Shown in pieces: positions 1-12,000 of a stretch of 64,000 bases of DNA. Under the pieces are notes generated by a model. The model did not search any database. It worked only from the letters and a program-made list of their open reading frames with translations, and was not told the DNA's origin. Both the position numbers and the translations under genes were made by a program. Each line of letters starts with the position of its first letter. The first letter of the stretch is position 1. Location: assembly GCA_964016985.1 (NCBI GenBank), contig OZ024827.1, positions 60,776,181 through 60,840,180 of the forward strand, in the 5' to 3' direction. This DNA comes from Anodontia alba. Taxonomy: Eukaryota; Mollusca; Bivalvia; Lucinida; Lucinidae.

Positions 1-352
1 GTCTTCCTGGTTTGTGACACACCATCTTGATATGATTTAGCCATCTGTGCAGTTTCATGAATATATTCCATACGTTTTAGAGTTATATAACCCAGACACA
101 AATATTCAGCATTAATTACACACATGGATTTTAGGCAAGGGGGGATAATTAAAAAAAATCCAAAGTAGCCAGAGTTGTATTCCTTGTTCACGACATATCG
201 TCTTGATATGATTTAGCTACCTGTGAAGTTTCATGAATATATTCTGTACGGTTTAGGAGTTATTGCCCATACACAATTAGCACGAACGGATGAACAGGGG
301 TAAAACTTAATGCCCTTCCACCATTTTTTGGATGGGTGGGGGCATAATGAAT
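1..352 (+). mobile_element. 3' end of a Helentron/DINE-like tandem-repeat element
   Basis: Two ~158 bp repeat units of the same family as the 5.3-7.1 kb array (gttctt..tcgtctTGATATGATTT..tccatacg-type unit) run in from the left edge. They are followed by a GATGAACAGGGG tail and the terminal hairpin CCACC..GGTGGGGGCATAA. The 5' end is outside the window. Confidence 0.6.
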
Positions 353-496
353 CAATAATAAATGTGGAAACTTAGAAAATAGCTGCAGTCAGAACAGATA
401 AACACATCATATTTACACAAATTATTGGGACACAATACCTGGTTATTCTATTTGTCCTAAAGTTTGAAGAAGTCTATTTTACTATCTGTTTTTTTG

Positions 497-795
497 TGTT
501 GAGGTTTTATGGCCCAGTCAAACCATTAGGGTCATGTCGATTGCGGTTATTTACCTAACCACACATTTTCCTGGATAGGCTTAGTCCTCTAAGCAGTTAA
601 CCAGTACTTGTACACATCCTTTCACCAGAAACTGACAACTGCCCTTCTTGAATAAGCAGAAGGGACAGAATAACTGTAGAAAATATTTCATGATCAATCT
701 CCACGAAAGAATGTTGCCGAATCCAGCTGGGCTCAAACCAGCCACCTCGTGATCACCAGTCAGACGCACACCCAACTGAGCCAATAAGGCCAGCT
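497..795 (-). mobile_element. tRNA-derived SINE, family A copy 1
   Basis: On the minus strand it begins with a tRNA-like head (A box TTGGCTCAGTTGGGTG-like near 770-785, degenerate B box near 725-740). A body shared with copies at 1591 and 17398 follows, ending in the CCTCAACACAAA tail. Positions in the tRNA head are too diverged for a functional tRNA. Confidence 0.65.
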
Positions 796-1065
796 TTACT
801 ATGTGTTGATGTGTCTGAAAACTGCTGAATGGGTGGCAGTGTAGACCCTAATCTGATGCAGTGTCTGATCTGGGACCACACTGTTTGCTCAGACCCCATG
901 TTTGCTTTGTCCCAGTACTTAGGGTAAATATGTAACTCATAATTTTTTGCAGAAAATCAAAAAGAGTCACTGGTACACTTCTACAAATTTTTAACTTATG
1001 CTGTTCATTTTCCACAGTGGACAATTTGCAGTAAACACAGGGATAAGCCACTCACATATAGCACT

Positions 1066-1470
1066 ATTATAGCTCCAGATAAGAGGAGTATCCAGGGCCC
1101 AGTTGTTCAAAGCATCGTTAGCTTAACAAGCTTGTTAGTGGTCAAAATATCAACTGTTTTAGTAAGTACAATATCTAATTCATAGGTATTTTTGCTGAAA
1201 AAATGTGAGTAGCTTTTGCAAATGCAAAAGCTACTCACATTTTTCAGCAAAAATATAAGTGTATATGCCATATTTAATGATCAAGGTTTTAACGAATTCG
1301 TTAGTTTTGAACAACTGGTCCCAGATAAATAGTTTCATTTCATTATGAAAACATGATTATGTTTTGGGTACATATTTGAAACTCCTCAGGGAGGTGCTTC
1401 CAATGAGTACCCACAATGTTTTCACGAATAAATAAGAAAAAATATTAACATTTCTTTGCTGAAAAAAAAA
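1066..1470. mobile_element. Hairpin MITE H2 (AGCTCCAGATAAG ends) with H1 inserted
   Basis: Left end ATAGCTCCAGATAAGAGG. The right part carries the family's GGTGCTTCCAATGAGTACCC arm and AATAAGAAAAA tail. It is split by an H1 element at 1095-1322. Confidence 0.55.
1095..1322. mobile_element. Hairpin MITE H1, copy 1
   Basis: Outer ends GGGCCCAGTTGTTCAAA and its reverse complement; inner palindrome around GTGAGTAGCTTTTGCA centred near 1220. The copies at 31540 and 45908 share both ends and centre. Confidence 0.7.
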
Positions 1471-1590
1471 GCCTGGTCATATGTGTATACATTTTATTAT
1501 GGAAAAAGAAACATTTCTACTTTTCCAACATGAAACAACCAATGCTTTATTTTCAACTTCAGACTCAATTAGAAACATGTTTGACTGATT

Positions 1591-1885
1591 GAGTTGAGGA
1601 GGTTTTACTGCCCAGTCAATACATTAGGGTCATGTTTAGCTGGTCTGTTTACCTAACCACACTTTGCTGGGCAGGCTTAGTCTTCTAAGCATTTAATCAG
1701 TATTTGTGCACATTCTTTCACCAGAAACTGACAACTGCCCTTCTTGGATCAGTGGAAGAGAGAGAATGACCAAGAAAATATTTCATGATCAATCTCCACG
1801 AAAGAATGTTGCTGGATCCGGCTTGAACCTGCAACCTCCTGATTACCAGTCAGACGTCCATCTGACTGAGCAACCAAGGCCGGCA
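1591..1885 (-). mobile_element. tRNA-derived SINE, family A copy 2
   Basis: Same body and minus-strand tRNA-like head as the copy at 497, including GGATCAGTGGAAGAGAGAGA and TTTCATGATCAATCTCCACG. Confidence 0.65.
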
Positions 1886-2514
1886 GAAATGTGTTTGTAA
1901 ATCTTGTTGATACAAAATGACAAACGTCAGAAAGGAGCATAACTCTGCTAAATTAATCTGACCTTTTTTTCCAAAAGTTAATCAGGTGATCTACTCATCA
2001 TCCCCAATAAGCTCACCCAGTTTCAAGGTCCTAGCTCAAATACTTTTCTATGGGTTCGCTTATATTCCATCCTTATTCCATATATAAAATTTCAAGATCC
2101 TATCCCTAACCTTTCTTAACCATGTGCTAAGCTTGTCAAATGGACGTGAACCAAAAGCAATATGCACCTCCAACTTTGAATCAAAGTTGGGGACATCTTT
2201 AAAATATATGTATTAGCACACAGCTTTTGATGACGTTTTCAGATAGGGAGTGGTACACAGGAAAGCAAACAGGAAGTCACAAAAGTTGTCTCTCTTGTCA
2301 AAAATGGTGGTAAACCCAAGTGTATCCATTTTTTCTTAAGTTCACCCAAGTCATTAGACTCTGACTCTTCCATCTTCAAATCTGGACCAAAGGTCATGAA
2401 TTTTTTTTTCATGCTCAACTCAGCTGAGCATGAAATTAGTCCTGCAAATGATTCTCCAATTACTAACAATTGCAAATTCTTTCTTGCTACACATAGCTGA
2501 GTATATAAAAATTT

Positions 2515-2577
2515 TCTCTGCTAATAAATATGAAAATGCCAACTATTGTTGGCATTTTCATATTTATTAGAAGAGAA
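2515..2577. repeat. Near-perfect hairpin
   Basis: About 30 bp arms: ATTTTCTCT-x-CTAATAAATATG and its complement, with AATGCCAAC/GTTGGCATT at the centre. Flanking TCAGCTGAG words at 2418 and 2588 are inverted too, so this is probably the core of a MITE spanning about 2400-2610. Confidence 0.6.
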
Positions 2578-3436
2578 AATTTCATGCTCAGCTGAGTTAA
2601 GCATGAAAAAAGTTTTATAACCTTAGGGCCTGGACATGTTTGTCTTTCCAAATATCAGTCAAAGTCAAAAAAGGAAATTTTCAACAGTATAGATCCTGGT
2701 GAGATAGTTCATTATCTGGATCCATGCTTTTTTACATCAGCATCTATTTCGCTCTGTAGGGCTTAAATGGTGAACCTAAAAAGCAAACATTCTGATGACT
2801 ATAAAGTTCTGTTTTTGCTCCTTGTTATCTGTAACATTATACAAGAACACTGTGTCAGCTACTGTCCATCAACTTTATTCTTTTGGCTTGTACTTCATCT
2901 TCTGCTTTGCCACCACTGTAACAAAAAAAAAAAAGATGTGTCAATAAGCAGTGCTTATTAGATACCCCCACAAGGTAATGACTGCTTTACAACAAGTGGG
3001 TACTGAAAAGCAATGTATTAAAATGCATATTTGCTTCAGGTTGTATGTGAATGGGAAAACCAATACAGACAGGGCTAAAATTAAAATATTTTTTGTTTCC
3101 CCTTACCTGACAGACCTTTAAAATTGGCCCCTATCTAAATATTTTTTCCTGATTTGGAAATCAAAATTATTTTTTTTCCTTTATCCAAATCTAAACTTTG
3201 CTATCTGAAGTTAGTTTTCTTTACTGCTTTGTTGTTTTACTATTGCAAAATTTTAAATTAAGATCTGACTTTAAGCATTTTAAAGACATTTAAGTTTTGG
3301 TGTTTATTTCATACTTCATAATTCATATATTTATTCTTCCAAGATTAGAAAAAAAATTCACCAACCGACCAAACTTTCTCTTTTTGAAAGGGTCGGGTAA
3401 GGGGAAACAAAAATATAACTACATAATGTAATGTGG

Positions 3437-3461
3437 GCCCAGACAGACAGACAGACAGACT
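3437..3461 (+). repeat. (CAGA)n microsatellite
   Basis: Six tandem CAGA/GACA units. The 2.6-5.2 kb stretch around it has no gene; it holds partial H2 and H4 MITE arms (3655-3800, 3940-4055, 4120-4500). Confidence 0.7.
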
Positions 3462-5258
3462 TATGGATAGACATAAATGGATGATTTAAAGTGGCAGTCA
3501 TTTTGTCAAAATGATTTTTTTCCAGTAGAAAACTTCTTCTTGCACATGTTTAATATATCTTTAATGAATCTGCAAAGTATCATTTGTACTGTTGTCTGTA
3601 CCGAACAACAAAAATGTGTATACGGTATTTACCTTAAGTATTGGAACAGACAGTACTAAGCAAACAATGTAGACCAGAGCAGATGCCACAGAAAGCAGTA
3701 TCTGATAAGGGACAACACTCTCTGCCACTCATCCACCAAGTTTTAGACACTATAAATAGGTAGCAAAATGGATTTCTTCAAATTTTAGGACAAGTATGTT
3801 TAGAGTTAAGATGTTTGAATTGGGTAAATATGGTACAATAAAGGAAACTGGCGATTATCACATACATGTATGTGACAACAAAGGCACATTTGCACAATCT
3901 AATGAGGACATCCACTTCCTGCTCACAGGTTCAATGTAAACTAGGTGTTTCTAATGAGTACCCACAACATATGTTTTTATGAATATGAAAAATGTCACTT
4001 TTTGCTTGAAAAATGTTCCTCATCTGGAGCTGTGCTATAATATATATAGATGAATAAAGAAACCCCTGATCAGCTTGTGTGGATGCTTCTGCTGTTCACG
4101 TCACTGGGCCCTTTTCTAATACTGCACATGATACATATCTTATCACATGAGAACTGCACAAGTATTGGGACAGACAGGCCTGAGAAAACAGTGTAGACAA
4201 AGATCACATGCTACTTATGCAGCAGCTGATAATGTTCTGCATGGCAATATTTAACCCATTGTAATCTGGAGATCCCTAAAAGAGTAATTGACAAACAGTG
4301 CAGACCAGATCAGATGCCACAGAATGCAGCATCTGATCAGGGTATCCACTGTTTGCAAATGGTTTAGCCATTTTTCTCTGGGAATATCTAAATGACATAG
4401 CCTGACATATCTAAAACTGAAAATGGACTCTTCCAATATACAGTGGAGGAGAGTTAGTTCAGTATAAAATAGGTTAAGACACTTCAACAGGTAGTAAGAT
4501 GTACTTATTTAACTTTTAGGACAAAAATGCTGGGTGTTATGATGTCAAAATACAGAAGCTAAATACAACAGTAATATGTTGCTCAATAAAAGAAAAGGGC
4601 AACTGTGGCATATGTGAACAGACAAGAACCAGGTCAGCCAGCTGTCTGTCAGATCTGAACCTTCTTTCTTTAATGATATATATACAGTATTACTACAGTA
4701 GCCTGATCTGCTGCTCTGTATTACGTCAAATGGATATGTCCGCATCATATGAACACACACAACACATGCCTGGTATGATTCAGAGATATAGTAACATCCA
4801 TAAGACATAATACAGATTGTCAGATCATGTTATGGTAGTAATAATATGTTTATAATATACTTTGAAAATGGACCTTTATTACCATTCATAATAACAGCAG
4901 ACAACATTCTTTTTTTTTTATTTTCCCCAAAAAATGCAGATGACTACATGCAATATCACACCTTACTTTCTTAGAAAAATAATAAAAAGTTGTCTGCTAC
5001 AATTCTGAATGGAACTTTAATGGCCACTTGGAGCAGCTGAAAACACAGGAATGTTACAGGCATGTCATTTTGACATCTGACATGATGCCAACATTAACAA
5101 GCCTGGTTGAAAGGCTGAGACATGGATCTGCAAAAAAGTTCCCCAAAAACTGAGGCTCAACTGATCCAACCTTCAAAGATCACATTGTAAGAAACTAAAC
5201 TAAGATCATAGTTATTATATAATATAAGAATCTATCATGGGTGTGAGCGATAGATAGA

Positions 5259-7180
5259 ACTAGAAAAAGTGTACATAGGACACGGATGCCCTCGCCAAAA
5301 TGCCATTCAGAAAAAGGTTACGTATGTAATTGTGACAGGTACAGCATGAAGTTATTATTAAGGTTAATATGGCCCACACACGGTTTACTATATAGAACTT
5401 AGTCAAGGGCAGATAATTCATAAACCAAATAAGAGTTGTCTGCCATGTTCATTACACATCGCCTCAATGTCATGCATGCATCTTGTAAATTTTCATAAAT
5501 ATATTACATATGGTTTAGGAGTTATGGCCCACACATGGTTTACTATATGGATCTAAGTCAAGGGCAGATAATTGAAAAACCAAAGAAGCAAAAGTTGTCT
5601 TCCTTTTTCACGACACATCATCTCAATGTCATGCATGCACCTGTACAGTTTCATAAATATATTCCATACGGTTTAGGATTTATGGCCCGGATTATATGGA
5701 ACTAAATCAAAGGCAGATAATTCAAAAACCAAACAAGCAAGAGTTGGCTTCCTTTTTCACGACACATCGTCTCAATGTCATGCATGCACCTGTAAAGTTT
5801 CATAAATATATTCCATACGGTTTAGGAGTTATGGCCCGGACATGGTTTACTATACGGAACTAAGTCAAGGGCAGATAATTCAAAAACCAAACAAGCAAGA
5901 GTTGTCTTCTTGTTCATGACACATCATCTCAATGTCATGCATGCACCTGTAAAGTTTCATAAATATATTCCATACGGTTAAAGACTTATGGCCCGGACAC
6001 GGTTTACTATATGGAACTAAGTCAAGGGCAGATAATTCAAAAACCAAACAAGCAAGAGTTGTCTTCCTTGTTCATGACACATCGTCTCAATGTCATGCAT
6101 GCACCCGTAAAGTTTCATAAATATATTCCATACGGTTAAGGAGTTATGGCCCAGACATGGTTTACTATATGGAACTAAGTCAAGGGCAGATAATTCAAAA
6201 AACCAAACAAGCAAGAGTTGTCTTCCTTGTTCAGGACACATCGTCTCAATGTCATGCATACACCTGTAAATTTTCATAAATATACTCCATACGGTTTAGG
6301 AGTTATGGCCCGGACACGGTTTACTATATGGACCTAAGTCAAGGGCAGATAATTAAAAAACCAAACAAGCAAGAGTTGTCTTCCTTGTTCATGACATATC
6401 GTCTCAATGTCATGCATGCACCTGTAAAGTTTCATTAATCTATTCCGTACGGTTAAGGAGTTATGGCCCGGACACGGTTTACTATATGCAGACTCCCTAG
6501 CAGGGTTGTTTGAAAATAAAGGTTTTTTATAAAGGTTAATTTTGGTCAAATATAGGTTTTTCCAGTGAATTTTTCAACAAAATAAAGAGCAAAAACTGAA
6601 AAAGAGGTTAATTTTTCTCTCCGCACGTCAAGATTCCATGCCATTAAAACCTACCATCATGGCTAACATTGCCAAGAATTCACCATTTTACGTTCTGTTT
6701 TCTTCATAACTGGATCATCTGTTGTCTCAGATTTCTGTTTCGTCAATTGCAGACAACAATAATTTATATGATAGCAAACTATAACGATCCTATTTTCTGA
6801 ATGCGATACAGCATAAATAAATGGCTAAAAATAAAGGTTTCCTTCATAAAATACAGGATTTTATAGGTTTTTCAGCTAAATTAAAGGTTTTAAAGGATTT
6901 CCAGTAAATTAAAGGTTTTTAAAGGTTCCCCTAGGGGGCCTGTATATGGAACTAAGTCAAGGGCAGATAATTCAAAAACCAAACAAGCAAGAGTTGTCTT
7001 CCTTGTTCATGACACATCGTCTCAATGTCATGCATGCACCTGTAAAGTTTCATAAATATATTCCTTACGGTTTAGGAGTTATGGCCCAGACACGAATTGG
7101 GACGGACGTATATACATACCGGACGGACAGGGGTAACATTTAATGCCCTTCCGTTATTCTTGGAATAGGCGGGGGCATAA
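5259..7180 (+). mobile_element. Helentron/DINE-like element with ~158 bp tandem repeats
   Basis: 5' end AACTAGAAAAAGTG..GATGCCCTCGCC. Then about nine copies of a 157-159 bp unit (ATGGCCC..GGTTTACTATATGGAAC.. ..CATACGGTTTAGGAG), a GGGACGGACG/CGGACGGACA tail, and a terminal hairpin CCCTTCC..GGAATAGGCGGGGGCAT whose right arm pairs with the GCCCTCGCC near the 5' end. This matches DINE-1/pearl-type architecture: 5' block, tandem repeats, 3' hairpin and no TSD. It carries a 6-bp-TSD insertion at 6489-6942. Confidence 0.6.
6489..6942. mobile_element. Non-autonomous DNA transposon with 6-bp TSD, copy 1
   Basis: Ends CAGACTCCCTAG and CTAGGGGGCCTG are imperfect inverted repeats. The flanking direct repeat TATATG (6483-6488 and 6943-6948) is present once in the neighbouring tandem units, which gives the pre-insertion site directly. 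The interior is AT-rich with repeated AAAGGTTTT words and no ORF. Confidence 0.75.
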
Positions 7181-7462
7181 AAATCTGTCCTGAGGATCAC
7201 TGTCTGGCATCAGGAGGCTTGCCGAGTGATGCCATACTGTGATCCCGAGGGACAGATTTTTCTATCTATCCCTCACACCCATGATGGATTCTTTTTCTTG
7301 CACACCTTTCATTTCTGAATGTAGATTTTTAATAATAATCACTTCGATTGCAGACACCCCCCATGTTGTGATAATATTACGTGACGTTTAGTGACTTCAT
7401 TAGGTTCACGAACATCAACCTTAACAATGACATACTTGATATTCTATACAACCAGTGTATAT

Positions 7463-8687
7463 CAAACTACAGCAAGTGTCCAGAGGGTCACGAATACCCC
7501 CGGTCGTCGACATTTCTTAATTATAAAATATGATATAAGGCAAAATGGACCATGAAATACAAGTCACTAACCCACATATAGTTTACAAAGTCAGTCTCAG
7601 AATGACACTGATCTATCATCCCAAGTACAACTTTTCTGGAGTAAATAGTCTTCAAGGCATGAAGCTAAATTGCTGGACCATAAAGTATAGGTTATTGACC
7701 TACATATACTTGACAGGTCAATCTAATGGTCACACTGATCCATTATACCAACTATGATGTTAATCCATTAAATACTCTAAAAGATATTAAGCAAAATCAC
7801 TAGACCATGAATATAGGTCATGCTGATCTATATTTACTTTGAGGTCAAAGTTTGGGTCACACTGTGTCATTATATGTAAATATGACACTTAGGCATCAAA
7901 TAGTGGAAAATATAGGACAAAATCAAAGGGCTATTAAATAAAGGTCACATAACCCCAAACTATGGTAGTCATACATCAAATTGTCTTCAAGATGTAACAC
8001 AAAATCACTGGACCATGAAATATGGTCATAGTGACCTACATTTACTTTTAGATCAGCTGTTGGATATACTGATTCATAATCCCAAATAATGATGCTCATA
8101 CATCAAATAACATTCAAGATGTAAGGCAAAATCTCTGGACCATGAAATGTAGGTCAAGGTGACCAACATTTTTTAAGATGTCAATTGTGGTGTCACACAG
8201 AACCAATATCCCAAGTATCACATTAATCCAAGAAATAGTCTACAAAATATAAGGCAAAATCACTGGAGCCTAAAAATAAGGTCACAATGACCTTGACCTT
8301 ATTACACTGAATGTTGTGATAAACATATCTGATGCCCATCTTTCTTTATTAAGAAGTTGTTTGTATAAACAAACTGCAATACTTTTATACAATTACTTTA
8401 TTGGGGTGTCCTAGATTTTGACCTCTAGCCCCATCCTGGGGCATGACCCAGGGGCTCATAGTTGTAGAATGGAAGACAGCCCTTCCAGGTACCCCATACC
8501 AAATATGAAAAGTTTTTGATCAGTGGCTGCAGAGTTTTAAGTAATCAAAAAACTTCGAAGTAAAACTTGGTTAAAGAAAGGGTTAATGGACAGAATCACA
8601 GATTGACGGATGGAAGTACGGACAGATGAACAGAACCGACGAAACTATATACCCCTTCGGCATACGTCATATGCCGGGGGTATAATA
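7463..8687 (+). mobile_element. Helentron/DINE-like element, paralogue of 46233-47787
   Basis: 5' end AAACTACAGCAAGTGTCCAG..AATACCCCCGG. The body has repeated ACCATGAAATATAGGTCA words. The tail carries GACGGATGG-type words, and the terminal hairpin GGCATACG/ATATGCCGGGGGTATAA pairs with the 5' ATACCCCCG. Confidence 0.6.
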
Positions 8688-8927
8688 AGGTAAAACAGCA
8701 ATTTTTTTTTGGTTGTTGTCAATCAGCACTTATCAAGAGCTATCTGAGTTTTAGTCTCATCCTGTTGTATGGGGAAAAACTGCATCTGATCAGGGTTCAC
8801 ACTGTATGCCTCTCATTTAATAGTTTTTCATAACACCCACATGAACATGTAGTAAAATGGACTTGCTCAAATTTTACGAACAGGATGGTAAGAAGTTAAA
8901 GTGTCCGAATAAATACTTGTACTGTAC

Positions 8928-9036
8928 CTTGACTGATGGTCGTGCAGGATTGACACATATATGGGTTTGATGTCTGGGTCTCCACCTCGTGTTACAATAA
9001 ATGTGGAATCTTCCATGTCGGTTTGTGGTCCAGAAT
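8928..9036 (-). CDS. CTCF: CTCF-family gene, exon 9 (last exon visible)
   Basis: 109 nt coding the end of residue 944 to 979 plus two bases. Acceptor TTTCTTCACAG|ATTCTG at 9037/9036 fits phase 1 from exon 8. Peptide [19 protein letters not shown] continues to a short hydrophobic segment ([11 protein letters not shown]). Candidate donor TCAAG|GTACAG at 8928/8927. If the donor is not used, the frame stops at 8867 after [20 protein letters not shown], giving a protein of about 1000 residues. The former is slightly preferred because repeat sequence begins within about 20 bp. No further coding exon was found between here and position 1. Confidence 0.65.
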
Positions 9037-12000
9037 CTGTGAAGAAAACATAGTAACAGAAATTTAATAGAAACATTTTGTGAAATGCCTACTCTGTTAA
9101 CCCCTGGAGTCGTCACTAATCCATGAAACAAATGTCTGCAACAAATACTAATATATATATTTTTATTTACAATCATGCGGTCATTATCCTGTCTTTAGTT
9201 AAAATTTGCATTTATATACATTCAAGTCAAAGAGAGAAAGATGTATAGGTCAAAGGCACAAAATTAAACCAATTGCTGGAATATTGCTTGAGGAATAACC
9301 TTATGTCGGATACAAATGTTTGTAGGTCATACAGTTTTTGAGAAACTGACTTTTAGGGTCGACATAATCACAACAATGTCAAAAGAGCATAACATGCAAT
9401 CAATCTACAAAATATAGGTCACTGGGTCAAAATGGTATCTCAGTGCTGTAGTACATCTTAAGGGTAAGTTTCATGGTTGCAGGTAGTGTAGTTTAAGAGA
9501 AACTGGTATAAACATGTGCTGATGCAAGTTTGGAAATATGTAACACTAGAAGGATATTCTGTACCTGGCTAAAGTATTCTGACAGAAAACCACCTCATCC
9601 TATTTTTGACTGTGTTGGGGCTTAATGACACATCAACCCTTGTGGGTTACTTTGTGTCGTCTCCCAGAGAAAGGGAGAAAAGAAATAGAAGGGATAGTAG
9701 AGGAGATGAAAGAGGAACAGGAATGAAAGTGAAGAAACAGAAGAAATAAAAGTATTCCCCCTCTACCCTTACCTGCTTCAAGGATAGCAGGCCTTGCCCA
9801 ACTATAAGCCAAAATCAGTTGGAAGCCCCCGTTCATCCTATTTACCCGAAATATTGGCACACCTTTTCTCCTTACCAAATCGTCTTAAAATTTAAACAAG
9901 TCCATTTTAATTCCGCTTCCTGTGTTAACCCATTGTAGACTGAATGAACTCTCCCACACTATATATTGGAAGATTCTAATTGCAGTTTCAGGTATGTCAG
10001 GCTATGCGATTTAAGTATTCCTAAAGAAAAATGATTATCTATTTTCAAACAGTGATGACCCTGATCAGATGCCGCATTATGCGGCATCTGATCTGGGTCT
10101 GCACTGTTTGCCAAATACCCTTGTAGGGGTCTCCAGACTACAATGGGTTAAAGAACTACTGATTGAGTTGCAAACAGGTCAGACCCGATCTGATGCTGTA
10201 TTTTACAAAACTAGACAAAGTGCCCAGTATACCCCCTACCAGCGCTACTGCCACTTTTTAAAGAGCACAAAGTATGTAGCTTTGACTCTGGAGATGGCAG
10301 TTGTATGCTATATAACATTGAAAAAATTCAATCACACATAATATGAAGCCCTTGACCTCAAAGATCAGGCAAGGTGAAGGGATTGAATAAAACTTTAGCC
10401 CTATAACTATCACCATAGGCCAGTGAAATCAATCAGTCTTTATAATATAAGCAAAAATGACATTTGTATGAAAAGTCTGTGACACTGACTTAAAAGCCAT
10501 GCCCCAGCTTGGGGATGGTGCCGAGAAAAACTTTAGACCTATATATACCATCATGCTTAATATTAATGAAACCAACAAAAGGGTCTTCATAATATAGCTA
10601 TATAAATTTTAATGAAAATTTTAAGGTGACTTGCCTACTCAATGCCCTCTACATATCGGTAAAGAATCACAAAAATATCTTAAAATTTTTTTAGAGTTAT
10701 TGCCTGCAAAAGATTTAAATAACCAAGGGAGAAAACTGCAGAATGGAGTCAGAGTGTCATTCTTGAATGTGATACGCCTACTCAATGTCCTCTACATACT
10801 GGTGAAGAATCATGCAAAGATCTTAACATGTTTTAAAGTTATGGTTCGCACAAAATTTTTACAATTCTGGAGACAAGGGGAGATAACTCATGGACCGTCA
10901 GTTAGAGTTGTCTTTCTTGTACCTGACACCCCTACCAAATGCCCTCTACAACCTGACAGTTTCCTGAAAATAGCTCAAAGAGTAGTTAGGAGTTATGGGG
11001 TGCACAATAATGCATTTATGGACAGACATGGATGAATGGACGGATGGATTCCATGCTGATAGCTATATCCCCTAAACCTCTCGGTAGGAGGATAACGAAA
11101 TTCAACAAAAGGTCTTGATGGTATAGCTATATAAACTTAGATGCATTTTTTTTTACTTTTATATGAAATTTCTGTCTGTGACCTTGACCTCAAAGTCATA
11201 CCCCAGGATGGGGATGATGCTGAGTAAAACTCTAGACCAATATCTACCAACATGTAAAATATAAATGAAATTCCTCAAAGGGTCTTGATGGTATAGCTAT
11301 ATAAACATAAACACAAAAATTTTGACTTATGAAAATTCTAAGTCTGTGATCTTGACCCCAAGGTTATCCCCCTGGACAGGGCTGGTGCTGATAAAAACTT
11401 AAGCCCTATATCTACCATCATGCCAAATATGTCACACCCGGGGTGGGGATCATGCTGAGTAAGATGCTAGGCCAATATCTACCAACATGTCAAATATAAA
11501 TGAAATTCCTCAAGAGTCTTGATGATATAGCTATATAAACTTAAACATAAAAAACTTTGACTTTTTTATGAAAAATCTAAGTCCGTGACCTTGACCCCAA
11601 GGTCACCCCCGGGGTGGTGATGGTGCTGATAAAAACTTTAGACCTATATCTACCATCATGACAAATATGAATGAAATCCATCAAAGGGTCTTCAAAATAT
11701 GAGGTCTTATAAACTTTAACGCAAAAACTTTGACCTTAAGACAAAAATAAAGTATGGACGAATAATGCTTCAACGGATGGACGGACAGACGAACAGACCT
11801 TGCTGATAGCTATATCTGCTCAACATTTAAGTTAGGGGATAATGAAATTTAACAAAAGGTCTTGATGATATGGCTATATAAACTTAAACGCAAAATTTTT
11901 TACTTTTATATGAAAATTCTAAGTTCGTGACCTTGACCTTGGTCACATCCGGGGTGGGGATCATGCTGAGTAAGACACTAGGCCGATATCTACCAACATG

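Larger units (their letters stand above)
5228..7291. mobile_element. Hairpin MITE split by a Helentron-like element
   Basis: Inverted ends GAATCTATCATGGGTGTGAG (5228) and its near-complement ending at 7291. The right arm also holds an inner palindrome at 7181-7260 with AAAAATCTGTCC ends. The left arm stops after GATAGATAG at about 5258, and the missing AAAATCTGTCC resumes at 7181, so 5259-7180 is a later insertion. Confidence 0.65.

Noticed and set aside
2239..2475. Candidate last exon of the CTCF-family gene
   Set aside because: Wrong kind of sequence: it matches MITE sequence also seen at 16.96-17.03 kb and has no acceptor in the required phase.
10631..11035. 134-codon plus-strand open frame
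   Set aside because: Lies wholly inside tandem-repeat units of the 10.2-12.4 kb element; its phrases recur with the repeat period.
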